Assembly: GCF_000300235.2 (NCBI RefSeq)
Contig: NZ_CP004388.1
Coordinates: 4,162,001 to 4,226,000 of the forward strand
Direction of reading: 5' to 3'
Length of the DNA: 64,000 nt
Source of the DNA: Thalassospira xiamenensis M-5 = DSM 17429
GTDB lineage: Bacteria > Pseudomonadota > Alphaproteobacteria > Rhodospirillales > Thalassospiraceae
Made by a program: the position numbers and the translations under genes
Notes under the pieces: generated by a model
Database searches by the model: none
What the model was told of the DNA's origin: nothing
What the model saw: the letters and a program-made list of their open reading frames with translations, nothing else
In this document: positions 9,219 through 18,823 of the stretch, one piece after another
Layout of the letters: every line of letters starts with the position of its first letter
Position numbering within the stretch: the stretch's first letter is position 1

Positions 9219-10931
9219 ATGCCACCAACGGCTTATCTGGAAACGCTCATGACCCTATCCAATCTTTCCATATCGACAAAACTACGACTGGTTCTGGTGC
9301 TCGTTGCGCTTGCGTTGACCACTCTTTCAGCAATTGATTTGATCAACCTTCGCGCGACCATGGTTGATGATCGCAAAAACACTGTTCGCAATGTTGTTGA
9401 AATGGCCAACACAACCCTGGAGCATTATCAGCAACTGTCCAAAGACGGACAATTGTCGGATGAAGATGCCCGAGAGCAGGCGCTTGCAGCCTTGAATGCG
9501 CAACGTTTTGGCGATGACAATTACGTTTTTGTATTCAAGCCGGATACCAGAATTGTTCTGCACCCTGTCCAGCCACAGTTGAATGGCAAGCAAGGCCGCG
9601 ACATCAAGGACCCGAACGGAATTGCACTGTTTGTAGAATTGGCAAAGGCTGCCGGACAGCGCGACGGTGTTTTTGTCCCGTACACCTGGAACAAACCGGG
9701 GAAGGAAGGCACATTCCCCAAACTGTCCTATGCCAAAGCCGCACCGTTTGGCTGGATCGTTGCCACCGGCATTTATATTGATGATGTTGATGCATTATTC
9801 TGGCAGCGCGCGATTACCAATATTGTGGTCGCATTTGCCATGCTTTTCATCATCGCCGTACTCGGCGTCATGATCGACCGGTCGACATCTCGTCCGCTTA
9901 AATCGATCACCACCGCGATCAACAATCTGGCAAACGGCAATACCGAAATCGCCATCACAAATTCAGATCGCAAAGATGAAATTGGCGACCTGCAACGGGC
10001 CTTGCTGATTTTCCGCGAGAACCGGATCCAAGCCGACAAACTTGAACGTGAACAGCAGGAAAATCAGGAAGCACAGCTTCAGCGTGCCAAAAAGATCAAT
10101 GCAATGATCCGCAACTTTGAAACAGAGGTTGCCGGGAACCTGACAGTTGTTAATGCAGCGGTAACGCAGCTTCGCAGCACAGCCAGCCACATGATGGATC
10201 AATCGGTGTCGACAACCAACCAAGCCACCGCTGTTGCGGCGGCAACCGAAGAAGCGTCGGCAAATGTGGACACTGTTGCCTCCGCCGCCGAACAGCTTGC
10301 CGCCGCGATCGATGAAATCACACTTCAGGTCAATCGTAGTTCGCAGATTGCCCAGTCGGGTGCCGAAGAAGCCGAGGAAGCCAGCTCTATCTTTGCTGCG
10401 CTCGGAAATGCATCCGACAAGATTGGCGAAGTTGTTGAATTGATCCAGTCGATTGCAGAACAAACAAACCTTCTTGCACTGAATGCGACCATTGAAGCAG
10501 CAAGGGCAGGAGAAGCTGGTAAAGGGTTTGCCGTGGTGGCCGCCGAGGTCAAGAACCTTGCCAATCAAACCACCCGCGCAACCGAAGACATCGCAACCCA
10601 GATCAACGATATCCAGTCATCGACACAAAATGCGCTGGGCGCAATCCAGCACCTTTCGGGTCGGATGAACGAATTGAACGAAGTTGCAGGTGGAATTGCC
10701 GCAGCCGTCAGCGAACAGGATGCCGCCACGGGTGAAATCGCCCGTAATGTGTCCGAAGCCGCCGAGGGAACCAAGGAAGTGTCACGCAATGTCAACGGCC
10801 TCAGGCACTCTGCCGAAGACGAACGAGGCGCTTCTGGCGAAGTCATGGATGCTGCGGAAAGCCTTAGCGACAAGTCACACGTCCTGATGTCCCAAATCAA
10901 CGATTTCCTGGCCAACATCCGGGCCGCCTGA
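9219..10931 (+). CDS. Methyl-accepting chemotaxis protein with single Cache sensor (paralogue)
   Basis: This 570-residue receptor has the same layout as the gene upstream: membrane helix, single Cache domain ([18 protein letters not shown]), helix, HAMP and MCP signalling domain. The two signalling tips are nearly identical, while the Cache domains differ more. That suggests different ligands feeding the same array. The start at 9219 has GAGGCG upstream. The ATG at 9249 ([12 protein letters not shown]) lines up with the start of the paralogue and is the alternative. A bidirectional terminator follows. Confidence 0.92.
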   Translation: MPPTAYLETLMTLSNLSISTKLRLVLVLVALALTTLSAIDLINLRATMVDDRKNTVRNVVEMANTTLEHYQQLSKDGQLSDEDAREQALAALNAQRFGDDNYVFVFKPDTRIVLHPVQPQLNGKQGRDIKDPNGIALFVELAKAAGQRDGVFVPYTWNKPGKEGTFPKLSYAKAAPFGWIVATGIYIDDVDALFWQRAITNIVVAFAMLFIIAVLGVMIDRSTSRPLKSITTAINNLANGNTEIAITNSDRKDEIGDLQRALLIFRENRIQADKLEREQQENQEAQLQRAKKINAMIRNFETEVAGNLTVVNAAVTQLRSTASHMMDQSVSTTNQATAVAAATEEASANVDTVASAAEQLAAAIDEITLQVNRSSQIAQSGAEEAEEASSIFAALGNASDKIGEVVELIQSIAEQTNLLALNATIEAARAGEAGKGFAVVAAEVKNLANQTTRATEDIATQINDIQSSTQNALGAIQHLSGRMNELNEVAGGIAAAVSEQDAATGEIARNVSEAAEGTKEVSRNVNGLRHSAEDERGASGEVMDAAESLSDKSHVLMSQINDFLANIRAA

Positions 10932-10970
10932 TCAAACGGGCACAAGTCTTCGATACAAAGTTCAAAGAAA

Positions 10971-10999
10971 AAGGCGGGCTGCATGACACAGCCCGCCTT
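10971..10999. terminator. Bidirectional terminator between MCP and trxA
   Basis: AAGGCGGGCTG (10971-10981) pairs with CAGCCCGCCTT (10989-10999). T follows on the plus strand, and the upstream A-run gives a T-run on the minus strand. It separates the convergent MCP and trxA genes. Confidence 0.85.
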
Positions 11000-11031
11000 T
11001 TGATGTTTTAAGATCGTCACCGATCAGATGA

Positions 11032-11352
11032 TCAGATCGACTGATTGATCCAGTCGACAAGAGCGCTTTTCGGCAGCGCGCCAACTTTCATCGCGGCAAC
11101 TTCGCCACCCTTGAAGATCATCAGGGTCGGGATACCACGTACACCGTATTTTGCCGGGGTGTTCGGGTTTTCATCGATGTTTACCTTGGCAATCTTGAGC
11201 TTACCGCCCAGTTCGCCAGCAATTTCGTCCAGATACGGCGCGATCTGTTTGCACGGGCCGCACCATTCCGCCCAGAAATCGACGAGGACCGGGTCATTGG
11301 AACCCAGAACGTCGGAATCGAACGAAGTATCGGATACTTTAATCGTGGTCAT
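11032..11352 (-). CDS. trxA: Thioredoxin 1
   Basis: This 106-residue cytoplasmic thioredoxin has the redox site WCGPCK (Cys31, Cys34) and the cis-proline segment [12 protein letters not shown]. It reduces disulfides in target proteins such as ribonucleotide reductase and is itself recycled by thioredoxin reductase. The length is standard. AGGAAC lies upstream of the ATG. It follows addA on the same strand after a 105-base gap that holds its own promoter, so it need not depend on the addAB transcript. Confidence 0.97.
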   Translation of the reverse strand: MTTIKVSDTSFDSDVLGSNDPVLVDFWAEWCGPCKQIAPYLDEIAGELGGKLKIAKVNIDENPNTPAKYGVRGIPTLMIFKGGEVAAMKVGALPKSALVDWINQSI

Positions 11353-11423
11353 ACTATCAGTTCCTGGTTGTTACGAGGCCAAGTCGGGTTTCCCCTCCAA
11401 CCTCGATCCGCTGTATGGAGGCA

Positions 11424-11452
11424 AAGGTAGGCAGCACCGACGCAAAGGTCAA
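11424..11452 (-). promoter_or_regulatory. Sigma-70 type promoter for trxA
   Basis: On the minus strand TTGACC (11452-11447) and TACCTT (11429-11424) are separated by exactly 17 bases, about 70 bases upstream of the trxA start. Confidence 0.5.
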
Positions 11453-11457
11453 GCGCG

Positions 11458-14400
11458 TTACAGTCTCATGATGTGTTCGGGCAGCTCGACCATCCATGGT
11501 CCGTTGGTCCACAGGATGAAACACCGAATGTTTTTATCCGGGTACATCTGGCCCAGTGCCGCCTTGTAAATCGACATCTGCCGACGATAGGCAGGCGGTG
11601 TGCCCTCGACATCGCGTGGGGGCGGCCGATTTGTTTTAAAATCAACGATCATGACGTCGTTTTCACGCACCACCAGACGGTCAATCTGGGCGGAAACGAC
11701 GTCTCCGCCGACAATGCCAACCAATGGCACCTCGGCCCTTGATCCCGTATCAAACACCGGCGCAAATTCGGGATTTTCAAAGATCGCGATTGTTTCACTG
11801 GTGATTTCACGCTGCTGGTCTGCATCAAGCGCATGCACCGGCTGGGCAAGGAACCGTTCGGCGGCATCCCGCCTTTTGGCTTCGGGCAGGTCGGGCAACA
11901 GTTCAAGCAGTTTGTGAATCAGAAGCCCGCGTTTGAAACTTTGCCCCTGATCCCCGCCCAGCGGCGATTGCACAGAGGGCTCTTCTTCCAGCGGGCGGCT
12001 GGGTGCCAGCGGTTTTGGCGGGAAGGCTTCGGTCGGCGCGATATCGCGAATCAGAACGCGCGTGGATAAATCGGCGGTGCCGGTCGCGGCAGTGACCTTG
12101 TCTGCCCGAGGTGCTTCGCGCTGATCGGTTTCCCATACCCAACCGTCGCCCGACCAGCCGGACCCCGAAAATTCCGTAAAATCGAATGTTTCGGAACTCG
12201 CATAGCCTTCCATCGCCTGCTGACACAGATTGTACCAGCAATGATCGGGGGCCTTGCGTTTTCCCTGCCAGCCACAGATGTAAAGCCGGTCTTCAGCGCG
12301 CGTCAGGGCGACATAAAGCAGGCGGTTATATTCCTGATCACGCTTGATCGCGATGCCCTCACGCAACCGCGCAACCACATCGGTTTCCAATGCCACCCGC
12401 GGCAGCCAATACATCAGATCGCGATCTTCCTGCCAGAACAGGTTGGGGGCCTGTGTCGGCACCTGCATGGTATCGGGCAGAAACACGATAGGTGCCTGCA
12501 GGCCCTTGGCCCCATGCACCGTCATGATCCGGACCTCGTCACGGCCGCTTTGTTCAAGGTCACGCTTGATTTCGGCGTCCCCTGCCATCAACCAGTGTAG
12601 GAAGCCCTGCAAGGTCGGTGCGTGATCGGCTTCGTATCCCATCGCGAGGTTAAGGAATTCGTCAATCGGGTCGTTTGCCTCGATCCCGAGCCGCCCGACC
12701 AGACGGGCGCGCACCCCGCGCGCATCATCACCGCGCCCCCCCAGAAGCTCGGCAAACAGTTCGAACGGCCGTTCGTAATCCACACGCCCCAGCCATTTCG
12801 ACAGGAACTGATAGGCAGCAAGAAAGGCCGGATCGGCATCGCCCGTACCGGCCTTTTCGCGCAAGGCAAGCCACAGGGTGCGCGGACGGTTATGGGCGAT
12901 TGCAAACAACTGATCATCGTCAAACCCGATCAGCGGGCTTTTGAGCACCTCGGCCAATGTCAGGTCATCTTCGGGCATCAGAAGAAACCGGCCAAAGGCG
13001 ATCAGGTCCATCACGGCAAGCTGATCGGTGATTTGCATGCGGTCCACACCGGCGACCGGGACATTGCGTTCCTTTAACGCCTTGACGACCTCGTCGACAA
13101 AGGCGGTACGACGCCGCACCAGGATCATGAAATCACCCGCCCGCACCGGACGGTCACGCGATATCAGTTTCTCGCCCGTATCGATGGCATGGCGGATACG
13201 CCCGGCAATGACCCGCGCAAGCCTGATTTCCGGGTCTTCGAGGCGCACGATGCGGGTTGGTGGCGTCCATGGGTCTTCGGCGTCACGTTCCTGCGGTTCG
13301 ACCGCGGGCCACAATTCAATCCGCCCGGCCTGCCCGACGCGGAACGGGCTGTGGCGGACATCGGCACCATCGTCGCCGACCCCCTGTCGGGCAATCATCC
13401 CGGCAAAGACCCGGTCCACCGTGCCCAAAACCGCATCGGTCGAACGGAAGGATATGTTCATCGGGACTTCGCGCCACTCGGCTTCGATTTCGCGTGCCCG
13501 TTCGCGGAAATAGGCCCGCATCTGAGTGAATTTTTCCGGATCGGCGCGCTGGAAGCTGTAAATCGATTGTTTCGCATCCCCAACGGCAAAGATTGTCCGT
13601 GGTTTTTCATCATGCTGCCCGGCACCGGCAAAGAATTCCTCGGCCAGAATGCGCACCACTTCCCATTGTTCGGGGTTGGTATCCTGTGCCTCGTCAATCA
13701 GGATGTGATCAAGCCCCTCGTCCAATTTGAACAAAACCCACCCGGCAATCCCGGCCTGCTGTTGCAGTAATTGCAGACTGGTCAGGATCAGATCGTCATA
13801 ATCAAGGCGGGCATGCAACGCCTTTTTCGCGGCATACCGATCCAGCATTGCGTTGCCGATACGGATCAGGGCCGATGTGGCACCGGCCAATGCGGCGGCC
13901 TTGCGCAAACGGTCGACTTCGATCAGGCGCGCACATTCTGCTTCCAGCGCATCGGCCCCCATCGGATGGTTTTCGGCGGCTTTTTTCGTGATCAGTTTGG
14001 CACGCGGTTCGCCTGCGGCGGTAAAGAAGACACCGCGATAATCTGAAAACACCGCCAGCCGATCCTCGATACCGGTTTTTTCAAGGAATTGGGCCAATGC
14101 GGGCACACGATCCTGATCGGTTTTGGTGCCCGCCTCAAGTGCGGCCAATCCACGCATCAGCCCATCCCGATCAAAGGCATCATCGGATAGGGCCTTGCGC
14201 AGGATATCATCCTCGCTTTGGCCGTTGGGAACGCCAAGTGCGGCATAAACCGCATCGCGCATGCGTGCCGCACCGCCATGGCGCATCAGCATGCGTTTCA
14301 ACCGGCCGCGTTCACGCGCCAATTCGCCCATGACCTCGCCAAAGGCACCTTCGCGGACCTGCCCGGTCACAACCGACAGGGCATCAGCCAGATCGTCATC

Positions 14401-14919
14401 CCGGCCATTTCGGGCAAAGGCCAGTACTTCTTCCTGAACGTCGGCCATGGTTTCGGCCGCGGTGCGGTCATCCATGATTTCAAAATGCGGTGCCAGCCCG
14501 GCTTCGAGCGGGAAACGGCGCAGCAATGACTGACAGAAGGCGTGGATCGTCTGGATTTTCATCCCGCCCGGCGCATCAAGCACCGACGCAAACAGGCGGC
14601 GCGCGCGACGCGTTTCATCGCCACTTGGCGCGGTTCCGGCCAGATTGAAAAGATCGTCCTGAAGTTCACGATCTTCCATGGTGGCCCAATGACCCAGCCG
14701 TTCATTGACGCGGTTGGCCATTTCCGCCGCGGCAGCCTTGGTAAAGGTCAGGCACAGGATGCGATGGGGCTCGGTCCCCGACAGCATCAGTCGCAGTACC
14801 CGATCCGACAGAACCTTGGTCTTGCCGGCACCAGCCGATGCCGACACCCAGACCGACGCCATCGGATCGGATGCATTGCGTTGCAGGATATTGGGATCGG
14901 TTCCGCGAATTCCGGTCAT
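11458..14919 (-). CDS. addA: Double-strand break repair helicase-nuclease AddA
   Basis: This 1153-residue subunit of AddAB resects double-strand breaks for RecA loading, replacing RecBCD in this group. The N-terminal UvrD-like helicase has Walker A SASAGAGKTKVLSDR (about residues 27-41). Helicase motifs DEAQDTNPEQW and GDAKQSIYSFQRADPE follow. The C-terminal PD-(D/E)XK nuclease shows IVDFKTNRPPP near residue 1110. It is the last gene of the overlapping tsaE-amgK-murU-addB-addA run. Its ATG overlaps the addB stop by four bases (ATGA), which implies translational coupling and matched subunit amounts. Confidence 0.96.
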   Translation of the reverse strand: MTGIRGTDPNILQRNASDPMASVWVSASAGAGKTKVLSDRVLRLMLSGTEPHRILCLTFTKAAAAEMANRVNERLGHWATMEDRELQDDLFNLAGTAPSGDETRRARRLFASVLDAPGGMKIQTIHAFCQSLLRRFPLEAGLAPHFEIMDDRTAAETMADVQEEVLAFARNGRDDDLADALSVVTGQVREGAFGEVMGELARERGRLKRMLMRHGGAARMRDAVYAALGVPNGQSEDDILRKALSDDAFDRDGLMRGLAALEAGTKTDQDRVPALAQFLEKTGIEDRLAVFSDYRGVFFTAAGEPRAKLITKKAAENHPMGADALEAECARLIEVDRLRKAAALAGATSALIRIGNAMLDRYAAKKALHARLDYDDLILTSLQLLQQQAGIAGWVLFKLDEGLDHILIDEAQDTNPEQWEVVRILAEEFFAGAGQHDEKPRTIFAVGDAKQSIYSFQRADPEKFTQMRAYFRERAREIEAEWREVPMNISFRSTDAVLGTVDRVFAGMIARQGVGDDGADVRHSPFRVGQAGRIELWPAVEPQERDAEDPWTPPTRIVRLEDPEIRLARVIAGRIRHAIDTGEKLISRDRPVRAGDFMILVRRRTAFVDEVVKALKERNVPVAGVDRMQITDQLAVMDLIAFGRFLLMPEDDLTLAEVLKSPLIGFDDDQLFAIAHNRPRTLWLALREKAGTGDADPAFLAAYQFLSKWLGRVDYERPFELFAELLGGRGDDARGVRARLVGRLGIEANDPIDEFLNLAMGYEADHAPTLQGFLHWLMAGDAEIKRDLEQSGRDEVRIMTVHGAKGLQAPIVFLPDTMQVPTQAPNLFWQEDRDLMYWLPRVALETDVVARLREGIAIKRDQEYNRLLYVALTRAEDRLYICGWQGKRKAPDHCWYNLCQQAMEGYASSETFDFTEFSGSGWSGDGWVWETDQREAPRADKVTAATGTADLSTRVLIRDIAPTEAFPPKPLAPSRPLEEEPSVQSPLGGDQGQSFKRGLLIHKLLELLPDLPEAKRRDAAERFLAQPVHALDADQQREITSETIAIFENPEFAPVFDTGSRAEVPLVGIVGGDVVSAQIDRLVVRENDVMIVDFKTNRPPPRDVEGTPPAYRRQMSIYKAALGQMYPDKNIRCFILWTNGPWMVELPEHIMRL

Positions 14920-17900
14920 GCGTCACCATCCTTGTTCTCATTGCCGTCCGTCGTCTCGACATCCTCGCTGCCCATCCATTCGCGCAGGCGTGCGAGATGA
15001 ACATAATCGGAATATTTTGGCGCATGATCCGGGTGCGGCACACTCAGGTAAGGTGTGTTTTCGTCGTCAAATGCGGTGGCAAGTGCATTGACCCCGGCCA
15101 CCGCATCACGCGCAAGCTCCGCCGGGGTGGTTTTCATGCGTTTGGTATCAATCTCGCGGATTTCACCTGCGGGGTCGCCACCGGACAGCTTCCAGAACGC
15201 CATGGAAGCCGGTGGACCGGCCGGGACATCCTTAAATCCGCCGTCCTGCGCAATGGCGGCCTCAAGCGGCAATTGCGGAGCAAAGCCATTGGCAACGTCC
15301 GTCTGGCTGGGCGGCATGCCGGTTTTATAATCAATGATCGCAATCCCGCCATCGCGCAGCATGTCAATCCGGTCCGCACGGGCATAAACTTCGAACCCGG
15401 TCGCGGTTTCAAGCGTGCCGGATTGTTCGGTATAGGATCTGCGCACATGATCCCGGCGTGCTGCCTCCGTCTGGATGAACCAGCGGGCAATCCTCTCGAA
15501 CCGTGGCCACCAGAACGCCCAAAGGCCGGGCCGGGCCGCAAGCGGTTTGAACACCGCCCGCCCGATCATGATCAATTCCTGTTCGCCATCCGGTGGCAGA
15601 TGATCGGGGTACCTCGAAATAAACTGATCAAGAGCATCATGGATCAGGTTGCCGTAATCCGCCGCGCCGGGATCTTCGTCCACCCCGTCAAGTTTGCGCA
15701 AACCAAGGATATGCCGGGCATAGATCGCATACGGATCACGCATCCATGTTTCAATCTGGGTAACCGACAACCGTTTTGGACGGGCGGAAACCGGCGGCGT
15801 TGGTGCCGGACGGCCAATTTTGCGGCGCATGTCATCGCGCGGTTCATCCAGCAGATCGGCCAAGGCACGCCACGCATGGGCATCCGGCTTTTCCATTGAA
15901 ACGCCCGACTTCCGAAGAATGTTTTCAATCCGTAACAACCAGCGGGACGGCACGGTTGGCGTGCCTTCAACACGCAAGGCCCGGGTCATGACAACGTCTG
16001 GCGCACAGAAAAGCTGTTGAAAATCATGGGCGGATTGCCCGACACGATGTTCAGGTGCCGGAAGGCCAAAATTGCGCCGCATCGGACGGCTCATCCATGG
16101 ATCGGCCCCGGCTTCGGGCGGCCAGACACCCTCGTTCAATCCGCCCAGAATGGTCAGGTCGGCCTGCTGCATCTGGGCTTCGACCGTGCCCCAGATAAAC
16201 AGGCGCGGATGTTTGCCAAACTTCGGACGCACGGCACGCTCTGCCATCAAGGCATCCAGAAAGGCCGCATACCGGATACCCGGCATGGGGACGAAATCGG
16301 TTAATGCCTGAAGCAGCTCATGGATAAAATCGGCAAGGGCCTCGCCCGCTTCGCCGCGCCAAAGCCGTTCGGCACCATCCTGCACGTCGCTTGCGGCAAG
16401 GGCTTCGGCGGCCATGATGTGACTGCGCAGGGCCCCCACCGGGGAGATCGATTTTTCATCCATCAGATCGAGCAAAGGCGCAAGACTGTTTTCAAACCGG
16501 GAAATCAGATCGGAAAGTCGCGCATGATCATCGCGGATGCGTTCGATCCGGCGGGCTGTGTGATCCCCCCCGTTTGCCGTAATCCGATCAATCGTCTCAT
16601 CACGCCAGCCATCCAGCGCCACCTGCAAGCCGTCCAGCCCCGGACCGGGACGCGCACCGCGCAAAACATATTGTTCCATCTGACGGGTCAGGACACGGAA
16701 CTGTTCGGGCGGCAGTCCTGCCGCACTTAGCGGATGTTTCAGAAGCTCCAGCAAGGGTACCGGGGCAAACTGTTCCTGCACGGCGCGCACGACAAGGCGT
16801 AGATAAATGGCTGGTGCGGTGTCGTGCAGCGGGATACCGGCCGAATCATCAACCTCAACCTCCCAGCGGCGAAGTTCGGTTGCCACGCGTCTTGCCAGTC
16901 CCCGGTCCGGTGTGACCAGTGCGCATGTCTTGCCCGGCACTTCAAGTGCATCACGCATCAGGAGGGCAATGGTAGCGGCCTCTTCTCGGGCACCGGAACA
17001 ATCAATGCGCAGCACACCGTCAAGCACATCGGATGCAAAATTGCCAACATGGCGCCATTGATCGGTGGTTTGCGCCGGACGCAGGGCTTCGCGGGCCAAA
17101 CGGCGGCGTTCTTCCTGGGCCGGGTTCGCCGCAAGCACCGAGGGCCAAAGAAGAACAGTCGCCGGATCACGTCTGATATGACGCAATGTCGTTCCCAAAA
17201 GATGTTGCGGATGGGTGGCATCCTCGCCAATCGCCTGCCAGTCATCACGCCCCAACCCCGTCATCAGACCCGGCAGGACCACACGACCATGCGGCATGTT
17301 CAAAACTGCACTCATCAGATCGCGCAATGCCGGAAACGGGCCGGTTGAGCCGGCGACAATGATCGGTGTGGCGGGCGGGTTTTCCCGCCAAAGATCAATC
17401 TGGGCGGCAATCAGGGCATTGCGGCGCATGGCCCGGTCACTGACCTGATGGGTTTCCAGAATGGCCGGCCAGTGCAAGGTGAGGATTTGCAGAAATTCCA
17501 GCGTCAATTGCCAATGTTCGGCAAACTCGGCAGGCACCAGTCCCTTAAGATCATCAAATTTGCAATTTTCGGTCTGTACCTGATCAAGAAACCGCGCCAG
17601 TTCGCCGGCCAGACGGGCGGCCTGATCGGCGGTTGGTTTATCACCCTTATGATCGGGCCGGTTCATGATCAGACGGGTTAGCAGCAGTTTTCGTTGCAAA
17701 TCCGGAATGGATGGCGGCAGATCAAGGGCCGCCTGTTCGCCGCCTGCACCATAAATCGCCAGTTCGTCCTCGTCAGCCTCGCCCAATGCGCGGATGGTCG
17801 GCAGCATGGTCACCGCCCCATTCGACTGACGAAGGAACGCATCGCGCATTACCTTGGCCGACCGGCGATTGGGTACCATCAGGACATAATCAGGTAAGGC

Positions 17901-18050
17901 AACCGGCTCTGCGGCGGTTTCCGCCATCAACTGTTTTGCGATCAGATCGGCAAATGCAGCGCCCGGCGGAATATAAAACAGGTTTTCAGGCTGTGCCGCC
18001 GGTGCGGCAAAGTGATCGGCGGCGTCCATATAATCGAACAGATCCGCCAT
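14916..18050 (-). CDS. addB: Double-strand break repair protein AddB
   Basis: This 1044-residue partner of AddA has a degenerate helicase fold and a C-terminal PD-(D/E)XK nuclease (AIIDYKTGMPP near residue 910). It works in break resection and recognition of recombination hotspots. The start is taken at the ATG at 18050 (MADLFDYMDAADHF). The preceding in-frame TTG adds only one residue. No cysteine is present in the last ~290 residues, so the iron-sulfur cluster that pins the nuclease of Bacillus AddB is absent, as in other alphaproteobacterial AddB proteins as far as I know. The start overlaps the murU stop. Confidence 0.94.
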   Translation of the reverse strand: MADLFDYMDAADHFAAPAAQPENLFYIPPGAAFADLIAKQLMAETAAEPVALPDYVLMVPNRRSAKVMRDAFLRQSNGAVTMLPTIRALGEADEDELAIYGAGGEQAALDLPPSIPDLQRKLLLTRLIMNRPDHKGDKPTADQAARLAGELARFLDQVQTENCKFDDLKGLVPAEFAEHWQLTLEFLQILTLHWPAILETHQVSDRAMRRNALIAAQIDLWRENPPATPIIVAGSTGPFPALRDLMSAVLNMPHGRVVLPGLMTGLGRDDWQAIGEDATHPQHLLGTTLRHIRRDPATVLLWPSVLAANPAQEERRRLAREALRPAQTTDQWRHVGNFASDVLDGVLRIDCSGAREEAATIALLMRDALEVPGKTCALVTPDRGLARRVATELRRWEVEVDDSAGIPLHDTAPAIYLRLVVRAVQEQFAPVPLLELLKHPLSAAGLPPEQFRVLTRQMEQYVLRGARPGPGLDGLQVALDGWRDETIDRITANGGDHTARRIERIRDDHARLSDLISRFENSLAPLLDLMDEKSISPVGALRSHIMAAEALAASDVQDGAERLWRGEAGEALADFIHELLQALTDFVPMPGIRYAAFLDALMAERAVRPKFGKHPRLFIWGTVEAQMQQADLTILGGLNEGVWPPEAGADPWMSRPMRRNFGLPAPEHRVGQSAHDFQQLFCAPDVVMTRALRVEGTPTVPSRWLLRIENILRKSGVSMEKPDAHAWRALADLLDEPRDDMRRKIGRPAPTPPVSARPKRLSVTQIETWMRDPYAIYARHILGLRKLDGVDEDPGAADYGNLIHDALDQFISRYPDHLPPDGEQELIMIGRAVFKPLAARPGLWAFWWPRFERIARWFIQTEAARRDHVRRSYTEQSGTLETATGFEVYARADRIDMLRDGGIAIIDYKTGMPPSQTDVANGFAPQLPLEAAIAQDGGFKDVPAGPPASMAFWKLSGGDPAGEIREIDTKRMKTTPAELARDAVAGVNALATAFDDENTPYLSVPHPDHAPKYSDYVHLARLREWMGSEDVETTDGNENKDGDA

Positions 18051-18823
18051 CAACCGCCCCCGGCTTTGGCTGCTTTTGCCATTCTGGCGGCACTTTCATG
18101 CGCCAAAGCGTCTGCGATGACGATTTCGGCATCGGCCAATGCTTCTGGCGTGCCGATATGGAAATAATCCCCGTCATGAACCAGACCAAAGCAGCGCCCC
18201 GATGCCAAAGCCTTGTCGTAAACCAGATTTGATGAAAATGCGCCATCAGGGGTATTTTCAAACAATCGCGGCGACAGGATTTGAACACCGGTAAAGAAAT
18301 ACGGGGCAGACACGGCATCGCCGCGACGCTTCAACCGACCATCAACCTGCCAGAAGAAATCACCCGCACCGTCATAACCAAACGCCCCTTCGACCGGATA
18401 GATCGCAAGCAACGCGTCCATATGGTCCGGATCGAAGGCCTCTGTCAGGCGGTCAAAAAGCGGCTCCGCCCCCTCGGTCCAGAAAACATCCGCATTGGCA
18501 ACCAGCACGGCCTGATCATCAAGCATCGGCAGGGCCTTTTTCACCCCACCGCCTGTTTCAAGCAAGTCTTCCTCGGGCGAGCACAGAACCCGTGGCAGGG
18601 TCCGGGTGGCGACGTGGTCTACAATCATCTGCCCCATATAATGGCTGTTGACCACCGCCTGATCAAAGCCCGCCAAAGCCAGTTTATCAAGCACATGATC
18701 AAGCATCGGCTTCCCTGCAACCGGAACCAGTGGTTTTGGCATATGATCAGTGATCGGGCGCATGCGTTTGCCAAGCCCGGCAGCCAGGACCATTGCTTGC
18801 GCCTTTGCGGTGTTATCCCTCAT
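18050..18823 (-). CDS. murU: Nucleotidyltransferase, MurNAc-1-phosphate uridylyltransferase type
   Basis: This 257-residue sugar-1-phosphate nucleotidyltransferase has the family start VLAAGLGKRMRPITDHMPKP, with the GXGXRXXPXT-type pyrophosphorylase signature and Lys for phosphate contact. DNA of the kinase AmgK lies directly upstream with a one-base overlap (TGATG). That pairing is the recognised peptidoglycan-recycling route in which AmgK phosphorylates MurNAc at C1 and MurU makes UDP-MurNAc, bypassing de novo MurA/MurB synthesis and fosfomycin sensitivity. The assignment rests on the pairing as well as the sequence. A generic nucleotidyltransferase is the alternative. Confidence 0.85.
   Translation of the reverse strand: MRDNTAKAQAMVLAAGLGKRMRPITDHMPKPLVPVAGKPMLDHVLDKLALAGFDQAVVNSHYMGQMIVDHVATRTLPRVLCSPEEDLLETGGGVKKALPMLDDQAVLVANADVFWTEGAEPLFDRLTEAFDPDHMDALLAIYPVEGAFGYDGAGDFFWQVDGRLKRRGDAVSAPYFFTGVQILSPRLFENTPDGAFSSNLVYDKALASGRCFGLVHDGDYFHIGTPEALADAEIVIADALAHESAARMAKAAKAGGG

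Noticed and set aside
14838-15899. Plus-strand reading frame of 353 codons opposite addB
   Set aside because: It is antisense to a conserved nuclease domain, has no ribosome site and no family similarity.
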